Shown here in pieces: positions 37,281 through 39,161 of a stretch of DNA of 39,161 nucleotides. Position numbers and translations under genes: made by a program. Each line of letters begins with the position of its first letter. The first letter of the stretch is position 1. The notes under the pieces were generated by a model, which was not told the DNA's origin, made no database searches, and saw nothing but the letters and a program-made list of their open reading frames with translations. The stretch is taken from contig CAKQIZ010000007.1 in NCBI GenBank assembly GCA_934247125.1, positions 1-39,161 of the forward strand. Direction: 5' to 3'. The DNA is from an uncultured Clostridia bacterium (lineage in GTDB: Bacteria > Bacillota > Clostridia > Peptostreptococcales > Anaerovoracaceae).

Positions 37281-37419
37281 TATTTACCTCCTCATATAAT
37301 CAAGTGTTTTTTATTGAAAATTCAAGGTTTTTCAACCTTTTATATCTCAGTGAATAAGCCACAGCTATGAGCATTTCGATGTATCAGGTACTGAAATAGC
37401 GGTTGAATGGTATACGAAA

Positions 37420-37748
37420 TAAAACGTCATTGATTTTCGCTTTACTGGCCTTGTGTATACCCTTCCCTCTATGGCAGCTAACCTCCTATATCCACCAGGA
37501 TCATCTCTGTCTCCAGAGGTCCTAACTTCCTTCGTCCTGCCTGCCCATAACCAGGGTGTCAGCTATGCTCCATTACAGGGTCATGCCCTATGGTAAAAAT
37601 TCCTGCCGACTACTGGCTCATTCTTTGTATTATTGATTACTGACTTGCTTCCTGTTCCAGCACTGTGATCAGTGGACGTTATCTGTTACATTCTGCTTGA
37701 TTCAGTGGCTGTCCACTTGACAGCCTCCATTATAGTTACTTGTCTTTC
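37420..37748 (-). ncRNA. Hairpin-rich non-coding region 3' of the IS110 recombinase gene; candidate bridge RNA
   Basis: About 330 bases after the recombinase stop codon have no gene but several stems: GGCTGTC/GACAGCC at 37707-37725, CACTG/CAGTG at 37661-37674, AGGG/CCCT at 37577-37589, and a two-part AGGA..CTCT/AGAG..TCCT stem at 37497-37523. IS110-family elements encode a structured bridge RNA in a non-coding end; in the IS1111 group it lies downstream of the recombinase gene. The stems are seen; the RNA and its limits are inferred. Confidence 0.38.
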
Positions 37749-39041
37749 TTACGCAGCCTGTAGATAAACTGCCGGTCTCTTGATGTCACTGACCATTTTT
37801 TTCGGATCATAATCCACACCTTTAGTCAGCATCGCATAAAAGACTCTTATCAGCTTGGCTGCAATTGCCATAAGTGACTGCATTTTCTTCAATGGATTCA
37901 GCCTTCTGGTTGTGTAATAATTATGGAGCTCACGGAACTGCGGATTCTTCGCCACAAGCGACATTGCAACCTCAAAGAGCAGGTATCTGAGCCTCTTTCG
38001 ACCTCGTCTGCTTATTGTTGTCTCTCCCTTGTGCTTTCCAGAACTATTTTCAACCAACGCCAATCCTGCAAGCTTCTGCAGTTCCTTCGGATTGTTGAAG
38101 CGGCTAATATCACCTACTTCTGCAAGGAACCCTGACACTGTCCTGATTCCCACACCTTTGATCTCCAACAGCTTCTCAGCCATCGGAATCTGTTTTACCA
38201 ACCCTTCAATCAGAGTCATAACTTCCTGAAGACGTATGTTTCTGGATTCATAGTCCTCCAGAAGCATTCGGATTTCCATTCTTGCAGCTACTGCTCCTTC
38301 TTTGCTTCCGACACTGTGCTCTGCAGCTTCTATCAGGGTCTTCGCCCTCGCTTTTCCAACTGCTCTTAACTTCGCATCACGCCAGATCTGGTTCACTCCA
38401 TCGATACCTAACGTCAGGATATCTTCAGGGAGTGGTGCTGCTTTAAGGATGAGTATTCCGCTCTTGGCATCCGGCTTTCCGTATACCGTCTTATATTCAG
38501 GAAAATATATATTGAACCAACGACTGATCCTGTTTTGAATTCTTGTAAGTTCCGCCTGTAACTGGAATCTTATGTTTGATGCTGTTCTAAGATCAGCGTA
38601 AACACCATCCGGCAGGTATGGGATCATGTAACGTCCCTCTCTAACTAATCCTGCTATAACTTTCGGATCCTTACGGTCATTTTTAGTTGGATTATTGTCG
38701 TCGAGTTCTTTTGATTTTTTCACATGGTGAGGATTTACAAGAACCGGTTTCATTTCATTATCCTGTAGAAACTTTCCAAGATTGAACCAGTAATACCCGG
38801 TCGGTTCCATACCCGGAACCACCTTATCCTTCTCATGCCTTTCTTTGAGGTCCAGGATCCATTCCTTAAATGTCGCAAATCCGGCCTCTGTGTTACTAAA
38901 CTTAAATGGCTTCTTCGAATACTCGATTCCTCTGTAATCAAAAGCTCTGGCATAGTGCGTTTCACTTCCGACATCAATTCCGAGTACCAAAGTTTTTTCT
39001 GTAATAGCTTCAATTTTTGCGTTCTGTGTGTTAGACTTCAT
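37749..39041 (-). CDS. IS110-family transposase (DEDD recombinase)
   Basis: The 430-residue recombinase has an N-terminal RuvC-like DEDD domain: Asp23 in GIDVGSETHY, Glu79 in MEPTGYYW, and Asp122/Asp125 in NDRKDPKVIA. A coiled-coil segment leads to the C-terminal transposase_20 domain with EIKGVGIRTVSGFLAEVGDI, NPKELQKLAGLALVENSSGK (which contains candidate catalytic serines) and ISRRGRKRLRYLLF. All motifs and the length look intact, so the copy may be active. The ATG at 39041 is chosen because GAGAGG lies about 8 bases upstream; the open frame extends 26 codons further without such a site. Confidence 0.95.
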   Translation of the reverse strand: MKSNTQNAKIEAITEKTLVLGIDVGSETHYARAFDYRGIEYSKKPFKFSNTEAGFATFKEWILDLKERHEKDKVVPGMEPTGYYWFNLGKFLQDNEMKPVLVNPHHVKKSKELDDNNPTKNDRKDPKVIAGLVREGRYMIPYLPDGVYADLRTASNIRFQLQAELTRIQNRISRWFNIYFPEYKTVYGKPDAKSGILILKAAPLPEDILTLGIDGVNQIWRDAKLRAVGKARAKTLIEAAEHSVGSKEGAVAARMEIRMLLEDYESRNIRLQEVMTLIEGLVKQIPMAEKLLEIKGVGIRTVSGFLAEVGDISRFNNPKELQKLAGLALVENSSGKHKGETTISRRGRKRLRYLLFEVAMSLVAKNPQFRELHNYYTTRRLNPLKKMQSLMAIAAKLIRVFYAMLTKGVDYDPKKMVSDIKRPAVYLQAA

Positions 39042-39161
39042 TATAGATACCTCTCTGTTCAATAAGATTTTTACTAACCTGCCAGTCAGTAGTCTTATTG
39101 TACTCTGAGGTATTTTCAATTTTCAACATCCACGTTTTTTATTATACAGGAAGCTCCATTT
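39042..39161 (-). promoter_or_regulatory. IS110 5' leader with candidate -10 box
   Basis: The minus strand has TATAAT at 39141-39146, about 100 bases before the start codon; the -35 region falls at or beyond the window edge. The leader contains AATAAGA and TCTTATT arms that could pair. The octamer GCTCCATT at 39153-39160 recurs at 37567-37574 in the 3' non-coding region. Confidence 0.4.

Larger units (their letters stand above)
37420..39161 (-). mobile_element. IS110-family insertion sequence (far end outside the window)
   Basis: The element consists of the recombinase gene, the non-coding region on its 3' side and at least 120 bases of 5' leader running off the window. IS110 elements lack classical terminal inverted repeats and target duplications, so neither end can be fixed from one copy; the left limit given is approximate. 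Confidence 0.7.

Noticed and set aside
37302..37342. Possible preQ1 riboswitch before the queuosine-precursor transporter (minus strand GGTT...AACC hairpin with an AAAAAAC tail)
   Set aside because: The short stem and A-rich tail resemble preQ1 type I, but the loop lacks the conserved residues and the tail reads AAAAAACAC rather than AAAAAACTA. A simpler TTGAAAA/TTTTCAA hairpin explains the pairing. A covariance search with the Rfam preQ1 models would settle it.

Overview
The window reads as the replication-origin end of a chromosome from an anaerobic Bacillota bacterium of class Clostridia. I infer this from the order dnaA–oriC–dnaN–recF–gyrB–gyrA, the rpsF–ssb–rpsR operon, the DUF2232–gdpP–rplI–dnaB operon, strong Shine-Dalgarno sites, heavy use of ATA and AGA codons, and an NADH:flavin oxidoreductase of the BaiCD/enoate-reductase type. 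A family such as Anaerovoracaceae or Lachnospiraceae is possible, but I cannot fix it from sequence alone. No rRNA, tRNA or CRISPR array was seen.

Layout. 1-9555 is the replication core: dnaA, a bipartite oriC with a near-textbook basal unwinding system between dnaA and dnaN, then dnaN, recF, two tandem terminators, a strong promoter, gyrB, gyrA and trpS. 9583-15859 is accessory: an AraC-family regulator split by an in-frame TAG, an APC permease, and a TetR regulator divergent from a large flavin/FeS oxidoreductase. 15952-21091 is a mixed set of envelope and small-metabolism genes: a DUF4854-like lipoprotein, a PlsC acyltransferase, a PAP2 phosphatase, a shikimate-kinase-like protein with a ruined P-loop, a sugar nucleotidyltransferase, a secreted NTF2-like protein and an anchored glucosaminidase. 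21281-22282 is rpsF–ssb–rpsR. 22373-24602 is a leftward LysR / acetoacetate-decarboxylase-like / YdhR-like cassette, and the decarboxylase gene has foreign-looking isoleucine codon use. 24911-27498 is a SHOCT membrane protein–NfeD–SPFH (stomatin-like) group.

27619-36476 is a long rightward run: DUF2232, a c-di-AMP phosphodiesterase lacking its usual membrane helices, L9, the replicative helicase DnaB, a DnaD-like protein fused to the zinc-binding N-terminal part of a DnaC/DnaI-type loader, and an envelope M23 peptidase with an unusually long cytoplasmic coiled coil. A small HTH protein ends the run. A bidirectional terminator separates it from a leftward queuosine-precursor transporter. The window ends in an IS110-family element whose recombinase gene is followed by about 330 bases of non-coding, hairpin-rich DNA, a candidate bridge RNA.

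Most worth a second look are the DnaD–loader-N-terminus fusion without an AAA+ motor, the IS110 non-coding region, the membrane-less GdpP, the coiled-coil M23 protein, the P-loop-less shikimate-kinase relative, and phased A-tracts upstream of the rpsF promoter.
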